Source: Actinomarinicola tropica
GTDB taxonomy: Bacteria > Actinomycetota > Acidimicrobiia > Acidimicrobiales > SKKL01
NCBI RefSeq assembly: GCF_009650215.1
Contig: NZ_CP045851.1
Location: 2,631,001 to 2,695,000, forward strand
DNA: 64,000 nt
Direction of reading: 5' to 3'
Position 1 is the first letter of the stretch. The number at the start of each line of letters is the position of its first letter. Shown piece after piece: positions 63,671 through 64,000 of this stretch. The translations under genes were made by a program, and so were the position numbers. The notes below the pieces were generated by a model. That model was not told the DNA's origin. It saw nothing but the letters and a program-made list of their open reading frames with translations, and made no database searches.

Positions 63671-64000
63671 ATGACGTGGTTGGCCGATCCCTCCGCCATC
63701 GTCGAGGACGGCGCGGTCGTCGGTGACGGCACCCGGATCTGGCACCACGCCCACGTCCGCAGCGGCGCCCGCATCGGGGCCGGCTGCAGCCTCGGCAAGA
63801 ACGTCTACGTCGACGCGGGCGTGCGACTCGGCGACGGGGTGAAGGTCCAGAACAACGTCAGCATCTACCGCGGCGTCGACATCGGCGACGAGGTGTTCCT
63901 CGGCCCGTCCTGCGTCTTCACCAACGACCTCCTCCCCCGGGCGGGCAACGACGACTTCCGGGTCGTGCCCACCACGGTGCGCCGGGGCGCGTCGATCGGC
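63671..64000 (+). CDS. Left-handed beta-helix (hexapeptide) acyltransferase, C-terminus beyond the window
   Basis: The frame is open from ATG 63671 (or GTG 63665, two codons earlier) to the last base, 110 codons. The product begins MTWLADPSAIVEDGAVVGDGTRIWHHAHV and shows repeated hexapeptides (ARIGAGCSLGKNVYVD, VRLGDGVKVQNNVSIYRGVDIGDEVFLGPSC), then VFTNDLLPRAG. This is the pattern of WlbB/WbpD-type UDP-sugar N-acetyltransferases, which acetylate an amino sugar made for surface glycans. Its neighbours are glycan genes, which agrees. No clear Shine-Dalgarno is seen. Confidence 0.88.
   Translation, partial: MTWLADPSAIVEDGAVVGDGTRIWHHAHVRSGARIGAGCSLGKNVYVDAGVRLGDGVKVQNNVSIYRGVDIGDEVFLGPSCVFTNDLLPRAGNDDFRVVPTTVRRGASIG

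Overview
The window is very GC-rich, densely coded DNA from the chromosome of an actinobacterium. Support for this comes from frequent GTG starts, many 1-4 bp ATGA/GTGA gene overlaps, a luciferase-like F420-type oxidoreductase, an eno-ftsB-DUF501-ppx gene set, a SigK/RskA-type sigma/anti-sigma pair and a tRNA-Leu(UAA) with encoded CCA. A deep-branching actinobacterium (Acidimicrobiia-like) is my guess; no marker gene settles it. I saw no transposase, integrase, phage gene or CRISPR array, and no gene-free gap above 300 bp.

Layout. 1-12.6 kb: housekeeping and carbon metabolism. It holds two CitE-family CoA lyases (one of the malyl-CoA/beta-methylmalyl-CoA lyase type), a class II and a class I fumarase, a MOSC protein, a HAD phosphatase, a secreted serpin lipoprotein, and a TetR/epimerase divergon with paired operators. 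12.6-19.5 kb: a coherent regulatory and lipid module. An ECF sigma factor and its RskA-like membrane anti-sigma factor diverge from a six-gene operon (fasciclin lipoprotein, SRPBCC protein, SDR, FAD oxidoreductase, DUF1365, cyclopropane-synthase-like methyltransferase). Two back-to-back promoter-like sequences with the same pattern (GCATCC-N16-[AC]CGAAG) sit between the two arms. The gene content mirrors the mycobacterial sigK locus. 19.5-38.4 kb: mixed chromosomal genes (ABC-F ATPase, acyl-CoA synthetase, M48 protease, oxidoreductases, carbonic anhydrase, DNA methyltransferase, RecB-like nuclease, acyltransferase, aminotransferase).

38.4-47.3 kb: ppx and DUF501 at one end and ftsB and eno at the other, genes that are usually adjacent in actinobacteria. 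Between them lies an eight-gene CO/xanthine-dehydrogenase-type operon (coxS, coxM, coxD, coxE, split xdhC/coxI, xdhC/coxF, mocA, coxG) with no large catalytic CoxL subunit.

47.4-58.0 kb: a two-gene NRPS-PKS assembly line. The NRPS reads formyltransferase, condensation-like remnant, adenylation domain split by an embedded luciferase-like monooxygenase, and PCP. The PKS reads KS-AT-KR-DH-ACP-TE. The adenylation pocket looks glycine-like, so a small formylated or oxidised glycine-ketide is the simplest prediction. 58.1-64 kb: a surface-polysaccharide locus (GT4, WecB/TagA GT, GT2, polysaccharide deacetylase, FAD oxidoreductase, hexapeptide acyltransferase cut by the window end). It shares a 100-bp divergent promoter region with the NRPS-PKS genes.

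The most interesting parts are the NRPS-PKS pair, the SigK-like regulon with matched divergent promoters, and the CoxL-less operon inside the eno-ppx block. All functions are read by eye from motifs; no database search was run.
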